Counted from the stretch's first letter, positions 1-7,750 are shown. The stretch: 13,669 nt of DNA from Bacteroidota bacterium (GCA_021793635.1 JAJYSI010000032.1:1-13669), one strand, 5' to 3'. Numbers and translations: made by a program. The notes: generated by a model from the letters alone, not told the origin.

Positions 1-918
1 GTTTCTGCTGGAAACCTAAATAAAGTAAACTTTAAAATCAGCGATACAAGCTCGGGCATTTCAGCTAATAAACTGAAAGACATTTTTAAACCTTTTTCGC
101 TTTTCGAACTTGGAAATCCTAAGATAGGCAACACGACAGGATTAAGCCTCTTGCTTGCAAAAAGATATATTGAACTTTTAAATGGCGAGATAGAGGTAAC
201 AAGTTCCTTGGGAAAAGGAACTACATACAGCTTTAGCATCAACTCCGAAAATATTTCAACTATTGAAGCACAAATAAGTACTTTACCTAAACCCGGTAAG
301 AAGAATAAAGTTTTGGTTGTGGAAGATGATTACGCCACCTCAAAGCTTTTAAGTAACTATTTAAATAAATGGGGATACGAACCAACAATCGTTAACTCAG
401 CGGAGCAAGCTCTAAAAATAATTGACAAAGAAATTTTCCTTGCCGTACTAATGGATATTATTTTACCGGATGCTAACGGTTTTGAATTGCTTAAAAGAAT
501 CCGGGAACATAAGAATGCAAAAAATACTCCGGTTATAGTGTGCTCGGTTGAAGCTGAACAGCAGAAGGCTTTTTTGATGGGAGCCGTCGAATATTTTGTA
601 AAGCCGATTCAATATAAGTTTCTCATCGAAGTTTTAACAAGTTACAGACTTAAAAAAGATTCCAATATTTTAATTGTTGATGATGATGTCCCAACTTTAA
701 GTTTGATAAAAGAAGCTATTGAACAAGCCGGATTTAATGCAATTGCAGAGTCACATTCTTCCCGCGTGATGAATATGATTGAAGCAATAAACCTTGATCT
801 TGCCATCATAGACCTTGATATGCCTGAAATTAACGGCTTCGACCTGATAAAGCAAATTAAATCCAAACCAAAATTTTCAAATCTGCCTATTGTAATTTAT
901 ACTGGTAAAGAAAATTAA
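1..918 (+). CDS. Hybrid histidine kinase, C-terminal part (HATPase tail plus two receivers), 5' partial, ends at an in-frame stop
   Basis: The reading frame is open from base 1, so the gene begins upstream of the window. Counting residues from base 1, about 10-80 are the end of an HATPase_c domain: a DTSSGI G1-like box, an IFKPF stretch, a TGLSLLLAK G2-like box and the usual G-x-I-x-V-x-S tail. Both Gly boxes are degenerate (DxGxGI became DTSSGI, TGLGL became TGLSL), so ATP binding may be weak. Receiver 1 (about 103-213) has the acidic pair E109/D110, phosphoacceptor D152 in MDIILPD, a Ser after beta-4 and K201 in FVKP. Receiver 2 (from about 222) has a DDD acidic patch and phosphoacceptor D271 in IIDLDMP. 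It stops right after the beta-4 Thr (IYTGKEN-stop), so it lacks alpha-4, beta-5 and the conserved Lys. Those missing parts are encoded in the same frame beyond the stop. Input signal and target are unknown, and no DNA-binding output domain is visible. Confidence 0.85.
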   Translation, partial: VSAGNLNKVNFKISDTSSGISANKLKDIFKPFSLFELGNPKIGNTTGLSLLLAKRYIELLNGEIEVTSSLGKGTTYSFSINSENISTIEAQISTLPKPGKKNKVLVVEDDYATSKLLSNYLNKWGYEPTIVNSAEQALKIIDKEIFLAVLMDIILPDANGFELLKRIREHKNAKNTPVIVCSVEAEQQKAFLMGAVEYFVKPIQYKFLIEVLTSYRLKKDSNILIVDDDVPTLSLIKEAIEQAGFNAIAESHSSRVMNMIEAINLDLAIIDLDMPEINGFDLIKQIKSKPKFSNLPIVIYTGKEN

Positions 919-945
919 CAGGAGGATATTAAAAAAATTGACGGA

Positions 946-1452
946 ATGTTTTCCGATCTACTTAAGAAAAGCAGTACAAATATTGAGCAGCTTTCCGATA
1001 CTATAAATCAAATGATTAACCGCTTTGATGAGCCGCCTACACCTGAAGAAATTGCAAGCAAAAAGGATCCTATCAAAATTCTTTTAGTTGAAGATTACAA
1101 ACATTCTCAGATTATTGTTACCAGACTTCTTAAGAAAAACAATTTTGAATCTATTGTGGTTGTAGAAAACGGTGCAGAAGCAGTTGAAGCTGTGCAAAAG
1201 CAAAAATTTAATCTGATACTTATGGATATGCAGATGCCGGTAATGAATGGTTTTGAAGCTACTGAAAAAATACGGCAGATGAAAGAATATAAAGAAATAC
1301 CCATCATTGCTTTAACTGCTTTTGCTATGAAAGGTGACAGGGAAAAATGTTTAGAATCCGGCGCAACGGATTATATCCCTAAACCAATTGATAGCCAGGA
1401 ATTTATAGAGAAAGTTAAATATTATACCCTTAACAATGTTAATGCTCTTTAA
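946..1452 (+). CDS. Receiver-domain protein, probably the detached C-terminal end of the upstream hybrid kinase
   Basis: From the ATG at 946 this is 168 aa, in the same frame as the kinase upstream and separated from it by one TAA. Residues 1-30 (SDLLKKSSTNIEQL) match the beta-5/alpha-5 end of a receiver; K7 or K8 sits where the conserved Lys of the truncated receiver 2 should be. After a Pro/Glu-rich linker comes a complete receiver (about 42-165) with acidic E49/D50, phosphoacceptor D94 in LMDMQMP, T124 in ALTAF and K146 in IPKP. A good AGGAGG lies at 920-925, but it is 20 nt from this ATG, too far for normal initiation; no in-frame ATG, GTG or TTG is closer. It may be translated as a stand-alone response regulator, be made by readthrough, or be part of a broken gene. 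The receiver itself looks intact. Confidence 0.8.
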   Translation: MFSDLLKKSSTNIEQLSDTINQMINRFDEPPTPEEIASKKDPIKILLVEDYKHSQIIVTRLLKKNNFESIVVVENGAEAVEAVQKQKFNLILMDMQMPVMNGFEATEKIRQMKEYKEIPIIALTAFAMKGDREKCLESGATDYIPKPIDSQEFIEKVKYYTLNNVNAL

Positions 1453-1544
1453 TTTTTTAATTTTATACTCAAGTTTTTACAAAAAAGATCACACCACATT
1501 AATTCCTTGATATATTATTCATTTTATCTCAATTTGAGTTTTTT

Positions 1545-3008
1545 ATGATTAGTGAAAAACCAAGAGTTAGATTTGCCCCGAGCCCCACCGGTTATTTGCA
1601 TGTAGGCGGACTTCGCACGGCATTGTATAACTACCTATTTGCAAAACATAACGACGGAAAATTTGTCCTTAGAATTGAAGATACCGACCGGAACCGGTAT
1701 GTTGAAGGAGCCGTTGAAAATTTGATTGAATCATTGAAATGGTGTGGACTTGAATACGACGAAGGACCAAATATCGGCGGTCAATTTGGTCCGTACATGC
1801 AATCTCAGAGGCTTGACCTTTACAAGAAATATGCAGCCGATCTTATTGCAAACGGCAAAGCATATTATTGCTTCTGTACACCCGAACGGCTTGAAAAACT
1901 GCGCGAAGAACAACAGCGTCAAAAACTTCCCCAGGCAAAATATGATAAGCATTGCCTTCATTTGAGTAAAGAAGAAATCGAAGAAAATCTCTCAAAAGGT
2001 GTACCCCACGTGGTACGCTTAGATGTCGAAGCCAATAAAAAAATAATCTTTAATGATGTCGTACGAGGACAGGTAGAGTTCAATAGCAGTAATGTTGATG
2101 ATCAGGTCCTGATTAAAAGCGATGGTTATCCTACATATCACCTTGCCAATGTGGTTGATGATCATTTAATGAAAATTACGCATGTTATTCGCGGTGAGGA
2201 ATGGCTTTCATCTACGCCAAAACATGTATTACTATATGACTTCTTTGACTGGGAAAAACCCATATTCGCACATCTTCCGTTATTGCTTAATCCTGACCGT
2301 TCGAAACTAAGCAAACGTCAGGGCGATGTTGCAGTTGAAGATTACCGCATAAAAGGATTTTTGAAAGAAGCGCTAATTAATTTTGTTGCTTTACTTGGAT
2401 GGAACGCCGGAGACGATAAAGAATTTTATTACATGAATGAACTCATAGAAAATTTTTCACTCGAAAGGGTAAATAAATCAGGTGCTGTTTTTGATTTAGA
2501 AAAACTAAATTGGCTTAATGCAGAGCATCTCCGCAAAAAACCGAACACTGACATTTTGCAAATGATCAAAGAGGAAGGTAAAAAATTAGATATCGACTGT
2601 CAGAATTTTAGTGACGATTACTTATTAAAAATTATTTCAGTAATGAAAGAACGGGTTTCTTTTGTAAATGAGTATTTCACTAAAAGTTTCTTTTTCTTTG
2701 AAGCTCCCCAAACTTATGAGCAAGCTGCGATAGAGAAAAACTGGAAATCAGAAACTCCTAAACAACTCAATAAATTACACGATGCTTTTGCCTCTCTTAC
2801 AAATCCGTTAAAGGAAGATTACGAAAATGCTTTGGCGAAAGTTGCTGAGGAATTAAATATCGGCAAAGGAAAATTAATTCACCCATTGCGATTAGCTGTA
2901 TCAGGCATGAGTGCAGGTCCCGGTGTATTTGATATTTTATTTATCCTTGGCAAAGAAGAAACCATTAAGAGGATTAGAGCAGCAATCGATAAAATAGGAA
3001 AATCTTAA
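1545..3008 (+). CDS. gltX: Glutamyl-tRNA synthetase (class I), GltX
   Basis: This cytoplasmic enzyme joins glutamate to tRNA-Glu using ATP. The 487 aa is a normal length for bacterial GltX. The N-terminus RFAPSPTGYLHVGG carries the HIGH-type signature (H19-V20-G21-G22), and RIEDTDRNR at 43-51 is the family's conserved block. KLSKR at 254-258 is the KMSKS loop. C109-x-C111 and C137-x-H139 match the CxC...CxH zinc site of the E. coli enzyme. VIRGEEW (about 214-220) and ALLGW (about 282-286) are also typical. The C-terminal anticodon-binding region ends in the expected IHPLRLAVSGMSAGPGVFDIL-type block, shown here by HPLRLAVSGMSAGPG. The ATG at 1545 puts the protein start right at the family block, and no strong Shine-Dalgarno is visible. 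Whether it is discriminating or also charges tRNA-Gln for GatCAB cannot be read from the sequence. It stands alone here, convergent with phoU. Confidence 0.97.
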   Translation: MISEKPRVRFAPSPTGYLHVGGLRTALYNYLFAKHNDGKFVLRIEDTDRNRYVEGAVENLIESLKWCGLEYDEGPNIGGQFGPYMQSQRLDLYKKYAADLIANGKAYYCFCTPERLEKLREEQQRQKLPQAKYDKHCLHLSKEEIEENLSKGVPHVVRLDVEANKKIIFNDVVRGQVEFNSSNVDDQVLIKSDGYPTYHLANVVDDHLMKITHVIRGEEWLSSTPKHVLLYDFFDWEKPIFAHLPLLLNPDRSKLSKRQGDVAVEDYRIKGFLKEALINFVALLGWNAGDDKEFYYMNELIENFSLERVNKSGAVFDLEKLNWLNAEHLRKKPNTDILQMIKEEGKKLDIDCQNFSDDYLLKIISVMKERVSFVNEYFTKSFFFFEAPQTYEQAAIEKNWKSETPKQLNKLHDAFASLTNPLKEDYENALAKVAEELNIGKGKLIHPLRLAVSGMSAGPGVFDILFILGKEETIKRIRAAIDKIGKS

Positions 3009-3018
3009 ACAGGATAAG

Positions 3019-3173
3019 TTCTGTGTCGCCACTCTGTGGTTCTTAGATATTTTTTGTTGATGATTATTTCGACTAATGTATTGCTCCGCCGGGGGTTTTT
3101 ATACAATAATATGGAAACTTCTAAAAACTTCAATATTCTCTGCGAACCTCGCGTATTCTTTGCGTTCTCTGCG
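3019..3173. repeat. Degenerate CTCTGTG / TTCTCTGCG short-repeat clusters
   Basis: At 3019-3045 there are two TCTGTG-type units (TTCTGTGTC and CTCTGTGGT). At 3136-3173 there are four units in tandem: TTCTCTGCG (3136-3144), AACCTCGCG (3145-3153), TATTCTTTGCG (3154-3164) and TTCTCTGCG (3165-3173), followed by TTAAA. From memory, intergenic repeats of this CTCTGTGG/CTCTGCG type are scattered through many environmental bacterial genomes. That could not be checked here. Function unknown. Confidence 0.6.
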
Positions 3174-3205
3174 TTAAATTTTTATAAATGATAGTTTTTA
3201 GAAGT
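3117..3205. repeat. 13-bp perfect inverted repeats enclosing the TTCTCTGCG cluster
   Basis: ACTTCTAAAAACT at 3117-3129 and its exact reverse complement AGTTTTTAGAAGT at 3193-3205 flank 63 bases that contain the four TTCTCTGCG-type units. The whole 89-bp block could fold into a long stem-loop in either transcript. It could act as a bidirectional terminator or RNA-stability element for the convergent genes, or be a small non-autonomous mobile element. No obvious target-site duplication is seen next to it. Confidence 0.6.
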
Positions 3206-3216
3206 GCCCATAAGTT

Positions 3217-3897
3217 TTATTCAGGTAATTGATATCCGCTAAGTTTTTTTTGGTGTGCTATAATTTCTGCTTCAACTAAAAAAATAACATCCTCGGAAAT
3301 ATTAGTAGCATGGTCTGCAAGGCGTTCAATCTGCCGGGAAAGCACTATTAAATGCGCACAAGCTTCAGTAATCTCAGGGTTGGATTGAATTTTTTCTACA
3401 AGCTGTTTAAATATTTTTTTATTATAATCATCAACAATATCGTCTTTTTTCCAGATTGTTTTTGCTAATCCGCTATCGCAGTTTATAAATGAAGTAATAG
3501 CATCCTTAACCATTTCACGAGTAATTCTAGCCATATCCGGAAGATCTGTTTGGACTATTATATCCCGAAAGTTTTCAGTTTTTTTAACACGCTGCGCTAT
3601 GTTAACCGCAATATCACCGCAGCGCTCAAGCTGGCTGTCAATTTTAATTGCCGTCAATATAAAACGAAGATCGGTAGCAACTGGTTGATATAGTGCAAGC
3701 AAGTTTTCACATTGAGCCATAATTAGATTATCGTAAGCATCTACTTCCCTATCTCTTTGTTTGATTTCCTTAAACAGTCTGACTCCGGAGTCTTCCATAT
3801 CCTTAAAACTATTTTCAACTTGATCGTCAACAATCGATGCCATTTTGTTGATGGTAGTTTTTAGTTCTTCAAGCTCTTTTTCAAAATGTCTTTCCAT
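3217..3897 (-). CDS. phoU: Phosphate transport/signalling regulator PhoU
   Basis: PhoU is a cytoplasmic accessory protein that restrains Pst transport and PhoR-type kinase signalling when phosphate is plentiful. The 226 aa is near the usual length. It is all-helical with two related three-helix halves: residues about 1-105 and about 115-215. Each half carries a metal-cluster motif: E91-R-C-G-D95 with IAVNI after it, and E191-R-L-A-D195 with HATNI after it. Matching helices RDREVDAYDNLI (48-59) and KKDDIVDDYNKKI (150-162) repeat in both halves. AGGA lies close before the ATG. It is the last gene of the phosphate operon, 112 bp after pstB, which is a wider gap than those between the transporter genes. 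No phoB/phoR follows; the next gene, gltX, is convergent. Confidence 0.96.
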   Translation of the reverse strand: MERHFEKELEELKTTINKMASIVDDQVENSFKDMEDSGVRLFKEIKQRDREVDAYDNLIMAQCENLLALYQPVATDLRFILTAIKIDSQLERCGDIAVNIAQRVKKTENFRDIIVQTDLPDMARITREMVKDAITSFINCDSGLAKTIWKKDDIVDDYNKKIFKQLVEKIQSNPEITEACAHLIVLSRQIERLADHATNISEDVIFLVEAEIIAHQKKLSGYQLPE

Positions 3898-3931
3898 CTT
3901 TTCCTGATATCCTTTAACTTAAAAATCTTAT

Positions 3932-3992
3932 ACTTACACTTACACTTGAACTTGAACTTAAACTCGAAAGAATAAGTTCAATTGTAAGTTCA
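3932..3992. repeat. Hexanucleotide tandem repeat and hairpin in the pstB-phoU gap
   Basis: Six consecutive hexamers of the form ACTTNN run from 3932 to 3967 (ACTTAC twice, ACTTGA twice, ACTTAA, ACTCGA). The last part pairs with inverted copies downstream: TTGAACTTA (3952-3960) and TAAGTTCAA (3973-3981) form a perfect 9-bp stem with a 12-base loop. A second TAAGTTCA lies at 3985-3992. In the minus-strand transcript this sits between pstB and phoU. It might act as a processing or attenuation element that lowers phoU expression, or it may be neutral simple-sequence repeat. Confidence 0.6.
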
Positions 3993-4009
3993 CGAGTATT
4001 GTAAATATT

Positions 4010-4819
4010 TTAACCAAACCTGCCTGTGATATAGTCTTCAGTTTGTTTTTTAGCCGGAGCGACGAACATTTTTTTTGTCTCTGAATATTCGATTAACTCG
4101 CCCATATAGAAAAATGTTGTAAAGTCACTTACCCGGGCCGCTTGCTGCATATTGTGTGTAACAATAACTATTGTATAATCTTTTTTCAATTCAAAAATAA
4201 GCTCTTCAATTTTTGTAGTAGAAAGAGGATCAAGCGCGCTTGCAGGCTCATCCATTAAAATTACTTCGGGATTTATTGCAATTGTTCGCGCAATACATAA
4301 GCGTTGCTGCTGCCCCCCGGAGATGTCTGCGCCCGATTTGTGCAATATATCTTTTACTTCATCCCAAAGAGCGGCCTGTATTAAGCTTTTTTCTACAATT
4401 TCAGCAAGCGCTTTTTTATTATGGAAACCGTTTAATTTTAATCCAGCTACAACATTATTGAAAATTGACATTGTAGGAAATGGGTTTGGCTTTTGAAAAA
4501 CCATACCGATTTTTCTTCTCAAATATACGGGATCTTGTTTCATAATATCCTCACCGTCAAATATAATACTGCCGGTCATTGTTCCCCCAACGACCTCATG
4601 CATTCGGTTTAGGCTTCGTAAAAAAGTTGATTTACCGCAGCCTGATGGGCCAATAATGGCAAGGACCCTTTTTTCTGGAATCGTCATAGAAATATTTTTA
4701 AGAACTTTCGTCTTCCCAAAATAAGCAGAAAGGTCTTTCACCGAAATCTTTATTGCATCATGCTTATGATGAGTAGCTTTTGACGTTATTTCGTTATTTG
4801 TCTGAGCGTTAAATACCAT
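4010..4819 (-). CDS. pstB: Phosphate ABC transporter ATP-binding protein PstB
   Basis: PstB is the cytoplasmic ATPase of the Pst phosphate importer (269 aa). All ABC motifs are in order: Walker [10 protein letters not shown] at 57-65, Q-loop Q109 in VFQKPNPFP, signature SGGQQQR at 167-173, Walker B VILMDE at 186-191 and the switch H222 in THNM. The [14 protein letters not shown] and [11 protein letters not shown] stretches are characteristic of PstB rather than other ABC ATPases. The first 24 residues are an extra polar, His/Lys-containing tail before the domain proper. The ATG at 4819 is 5 bp after the pstA stop, so the two are almost surely co-translated. No strong Shine-Dalgarno is seen. 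Confidence 0.97.
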   Translation of the reverse strand: MVFNAQTNNEITSKATHHKHDAIKISVKDLSAYFGKTKVLKNISMTIPEKRVLAIIGPSGCGKSTFLRSLNRMHEVVGGTMTGSIIFDGEDIMKQDPVYLRRKIGMVFQKPNPFPTMSIFNNVVAGLKLNGFHNKKALAEIVEKSLIQAALWDEVKDILHKSGADISGGQQQRLCIARTIAINPEVILMDEPASALDPLSTTKIEELIFELKKDYTIVIVTHNMQQAARVSDFTTFFYMGELIEYSETKKMFVAPAKKQTEDYITGRFG

Positions 4820-4824
4820 TTAAT

Positions 4825-5706
4825 TTACGTTCTATATTTTGATCTTGTAATAATTCTGAAAATTAGACTTAAAAGAGAAATAAGGATAATTAACACAAGC
4901 GCTGCAGTCCATGCCTGATCATTCCAATCCTTAAAGGGTGAAGAAGCGTACTGATATATATAAACTGTAAGAGATGCTATCGGTTGGAAAATATTCGTTG
5001 ACCAAAATCTATTTCCGAGCGAAGTAAACAAAAGAGGCGCTGTTTCGCCAGCGGCTCTTGAAAGCCCGAGAAGTATTCCCGTTGCAATTCCTTTCCACGC
5101 AGTCTTGAGGACTATCATTACAGTTATTTTCCATTTAGGAATTCCTAAGGCGAGTCCTGCTTCCCTGTAGGACTGAGGGACAAGCTTAATCATCTCTTCT
5201 GTTGTACGTGTAATCGTCGGAATCATTAATATTGCTAATGCAATTCCGCCGGCGAGCGCTGAAAAATGCCTCATCGGAATAACTACAAGAGTATACGCAA
5301 CCACACCTACTACGATAGAAGGTATTCCGCTTAAAACATCTGCAAAAAAACGAACAACCGCGCCAAATTTATTTTTCCCAAATTCTGACAGATAAACGCC
5401 GCTTAAAATTCCTACCGGGATTCCTATACCCCCGCCGATTGCAATTAATATTAGTGTTCCAATAATTGCATTAACCATTCCTCCGCCGGATTCCCCTACA
5501 GGCGTCGGAAGCTTTGTAAAAAAATTAATGTTTAAGTTTGCTATCCCCTTTGATATGGTATAATAGAAAATTAAGATTAAGGGTGCAATAGTAATTATTG
5601 CAGCCAAAAAAGAAACCGAGAGCATAACAACGTTAGTTGTTCTTCTTCTAATAAAAGTAAATTTTTCCTTGTAGGATTTTATTTCCATTTTCGTTCTGTG
5701 CTCCAT
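4825..5706 (-). CDS. pstA: Phosphate ABC transporter permease PstA
   Basis: PstA is one of the two inner-membrane channel subunits of the Pst importer (293 aa from the first ATG). Six hydrophobic segments are visible, at about 26-52, 78-108, 118-145, 148-166, 203-226 and 264-287. The cytoplasmic EAA loop that docks on PstB is YREAGLALGIPKWKITVM (180-197), followed by the typical GLSRAAGETAPLLFT. The N-terminus is uncertain. The first ATG at 5706 overlaps pstC by 28 bp and has no Shine-Dalgarno. The second, at 5688 (MEIKSYKEKF), overlaps by 10 bp and has GGAG 12 nt upstream. Either start leaves the transporter core intact. The overlap with pstC and the 5-bp gap to pstB indicate translational coupling. 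Confidence 0.95.
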   Translation of the reverse strand: MEHRTKMEIKSYKEKFTFIRRRTTNVVMLSVSFLAAIITIAPLILIFYYTISKGIANLNINFFTKLPTPVGESGGGMVNAIIGTLILIAIGGGIGIPVGILSGVYLSEFGKNKFGAVVRFFADVLSGIPSIVVGVVAYTLVVIPMRHFSALAGGIALAILMIPTITRTTEEMIKLVPQSYREAGLALGIPKWKITVMIVLKTAWKGIATGILLGLSRAAGETAPLLFTSLGNRFWSTNIFQPIASLTVYIYQYASSPFKDWNDQAWTAALVLIILISLLSLIFRIITRSKYRT

Positions 5707-6701
5707 ACAAGAAGATGTGCCAGGATATTAATAATAATAGAAATTATAAAAAGGACAAGGGCAAGTTCGATTAAGGCGTTTAAGTACATGCCTGATGAAG
5801 CTTCCGTAAATTCGTTAGCGACAGCGCTTGCCATAGTATAGGAAGGGTCTAAAAGTGATGCAGATATTTGCGCACGATTTCCGATAACCATAGTTACCGC
5901 CATTGTTTCACCAATTGCTCTACCGAGTCCTAACATGATGGCTCCAACCAAACCGGATTTAGCATTGCCTAATACAATTTTAGTGACTTCCCATTTTGTA
6001 GCGCCCAAAGCATAAGCAGCTTCTCTTTGAGTATAGGGTACTGACCTTAAAATATCCCGCGATATCGATGAAATGATCGGAAGAACCATAATTGAAAGAA
6101 TGATGGCTCCTGCGAGCATTCCAAATCCATAAGGAGCGCCTTGGAAGAAAGGAGAGTTTGGAAATTCATTTTGAAGGTAAGGCTCAATCGTATCTCGAAG
6201 CCAGGGTACCAGGACAAAAATTCCCCAAAGCCCATATATAACACTCGGAATCCCCGCTAACAATTCCGTTAAAAATGAAAGAGGCTTCTCAATCCATGCG
6301 GGCGCAAGCTCGGATAAAAAAATAGCAACACTGAGACCAAGGGGAACGGCAATTAACAGTGCTAGAAAAGAAGAAACTAATGTCCCATAAATTACAGGAA
6401 GAGCGCCGAATATTTCCCGATATGGGTCCCAAGTTGACGAAAATAAAAATCCAAAACCAAATTTTTTGATAGAAAGAATAGAATGGGAATACATTTCCCA
6501 TCCCATAAAAACTACTAATAAAAAGACTAACACTGCAAAAAGCAATGTTAGTCTTTCAAAAATCAGATCACCGAGGTTTTTATTACCCAAAATTTTATTC
6601 AAGAAAGTAGAAGTATCTTTTCTTTTGTTCTTCTTAAAGAAATTTTGGATTCTATTGAACGATTCGCTTTCGTTCAAATTCCCGGCTGAATTATTTAACA
6701 C
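5679..6701 (-). CDS. pstC: Phosphate ABC transporter permease PstC
   Basis: PstC is the partner inner-membrane channel subunit of PstA (340 aa). A polar, Lys-rich cytoplasmic N-terminus of about 48 residues precedes the first hydrophobic segment (50-68). Further segments lie at about 103-131, 142-167, 194-213, 248-274 and 308-333. The EAA loop is REAAYALGATKWEVTKIVL at 226-244, followed by GLGRAIGETMAVTMVIG, which is diagnostic of PstC. The start is taken as GTG at 6699-6701, inside the last codons of pstS (11-bp overlap). The next ATG codon falls at residue 66, inside the first membrane segment, so it cannot be the start; a TTG at residue 9 is possible. The long charged N-terminus is somewhat longer than in the enteric protein. 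Confidence 0.95.
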   Translation of the reverse strand: MLNNSAGNLNESESFNRIQNFFKKNKRKDTSTFLNKILGNKNLGDLIFERLTLLFAVLVFLLVVFMGWEMYSHSILSIKKFGFGFLFSSTWDPYREIFGALPVIYGTLVSSFLALLIAVPLGLSVAIFLSELAPAWIEKPLSFLTELLAGIPSVIYGLWGIFVLVPWLRDTIEPYLQNEFPNSPFFQGAPYGFGMLAGAIILSIMVLPIISSISRDILRSVPYTQREAAYALGATKWEVTKIVLGNAKSGLVGAIMLGLGRAIGETMAVTMVIGNRAQISASLLDPSYTMASAVANEFTEASSGMYLNALIELALVLFIISIIINILAHLLVWSTERKWK

Positions 6702-7743
6702 TAATCTTTTTTCCGTTACTTGTTATTGAATTTACCTTTTCAAGGTCTAACTTTTGAACTTGTTTAGGAAGAGGCGAATAATAAAGCCCTTGCGCATAAG
6801 CCTGTCCTTTTGTGATCCCCCATCTTAAAAACTTAACTAAAGCAGCGGCTCTTGAATAATCTTTAATATCTTTCGGCACTACGATCCAGGAAAAACCTGA
6901 AATCGGATATGCGTTTTTACCATCGGCATTAGTAATAACCGCGCGAAGGTCTTTAGGCATATTTTTTACTGCGCCTGCAGCAGCTTCGGTAACTGTATTA
7001 AAATTAGGCTCAATAAAATTTCCGTCTTTATTCTTCATAATTGCATAAGGTAGTTTATTTTGAACTGCATATGCTAATTCAACGTAACCGATAGCGCCCT
7101 GTGTTTGAGATATTAAACCGGAAACTCCTTCACTTCCTTTGCCGCCAAGACCGACAGGCCAGTCAACTGAAGTGCTATTGCCTACTTTCTTTGCCCATTC
7201 AGGACTAACTTTTGAAAGATAGCTTGTATAGATAAAAGTTGTACCGCTGCCTTCAGAGCGGTGTGTAACAAGGATTGCTTTGTTAGGAAGATTTTTCCCT
7301 GGATTTAATTTTACAATTCGGGGATCATTCCATTTGTAAATTTTTCCAAGATAAATATCCGCTAAAGTTTCACCATCGAGCCTTAAGCCTTGTCCCACTG
7401 AAGGAAGATTATAGGTAACTGCTACGCCGCCCATGATAATAGGCAGATGTATAATTTCGGTTCCCCTTTTGGATCTAAAAGTATTCATTTGATCCGGTGT
7501 TAAAGGTGCATCCGAAGCTCCAAAATCGACTGTACCTTCAGTAACCTGCTGAATTCCGCCGCCGCTGCCGATAGAAGAATAATTGATTTGGACTCCGGTC
7601 ATTTTGTAATAAAGATCGAACCATTTTGAAAAAATCGGGTAATCAAAAGTTGAACCGGCTCCGGTTAACTTAACCTGCGCAAATGATGAAACAGAAAAAA
7701 CTGCTGCTATCATTATTACAAGTGAAAGAATTTTGAACTTCAT
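6691..7743 (-). CDS. pstS: Periplasmic phosphate-binding protein PstS
   Basis: PstS is the high-affinity phosphate receptor of the Pst importer (350 aa). An N-terminal signal peptide (MKFK, then a hydrophobic run, cleavage probably after SFA at 20-22) sends it to the periplasm. There is no lipobox Cys, so it should be soluble rather than a lipoprotein. Phosphate ligands seen by family comparison are T32/F33 in GAGSTF, S60 in GSGGG, D78 in FGASDAPL, and R162/S166/G167/T168 in HRSEGSGTT. The C-terminal YYSPLPKQV block is also typical. It is the first Pst gene after the porin (54-bp gap) and has the only textbook Shine-Dalgarno in the operon, consistent with high expression. Its end overlaps pstC. 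Confidence 0.97.
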   Translation of the reverse strand: MKFKILSLVIMIAAVFSVSSFAQVKLTGAGSTFDYPIFSKWFDLYYKMTGVQINYSSIGSGGGIQQVTEGTVDFGASDAPLTPDQMNTFRSKRGTEIIHLPIIMGGVAVTYNLPSVGQGLRLDGETLADIYLGKIYKWNDPRIVKLNPGKNLPNKAILVTHRSEGSGTTFIYTSYLSKVSPEWAKKVGNSTSVDWPVGLGGKGSEGVSGLISQTQGAIGYVELAYAVQNKLPYAIMKNKDGNFIEPNFNTVTEAAAGAVKNMPKDLRAVITNADGKNAYPISGFSWIVVPKDIKDYSRAAALVKFLRWGITKGQAYAQGLYYSPLPKQVQKLDLEKVNSITSNGKKISVK

Positions 7744-7750
7744 TTTATAA

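Larger units (their letters stand above)
3009..3216. other. Intergenic region between convergent gltX and phoU
   Basis: The 208 bases hold no convincing gene. They contain two clusters of short imperfect repeats and a 13-bp inverted repeat, listed separately. A small CCAC-TCT-GTGG hairpin lies just after gltX and is followed by a few T residues after a gap. It is too weak to call as a terminator. Confidence 0.7.

Noticed and set aside
1453..1544. Possible gltX promoter elements (TTTACA, TTGATA, TATATTATT)
   Set aside because: The region is very AT-rich and no pair with good spacing stands out, so a specific promoter cannot be supported.
3008..3060. Rho-independent terminator after gltX
   Set aside because: Only a 4-bp CCAC/GTGG stem is present and the T-run is separated from it by about 13 bases.
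3136..3173. Tandem short repeats that could suggest a CRISPR array
   Set aside because: The units are about 9-11 bp, imperfect and contiguous, with no spacers and no cas genes nearby.
3932..3967. Hexamer array considered as a Pho box for phoU
   Set aside because: The period is 6 bp rather than 11 bp and the core differs from the TTAACA units upstream of the porin.
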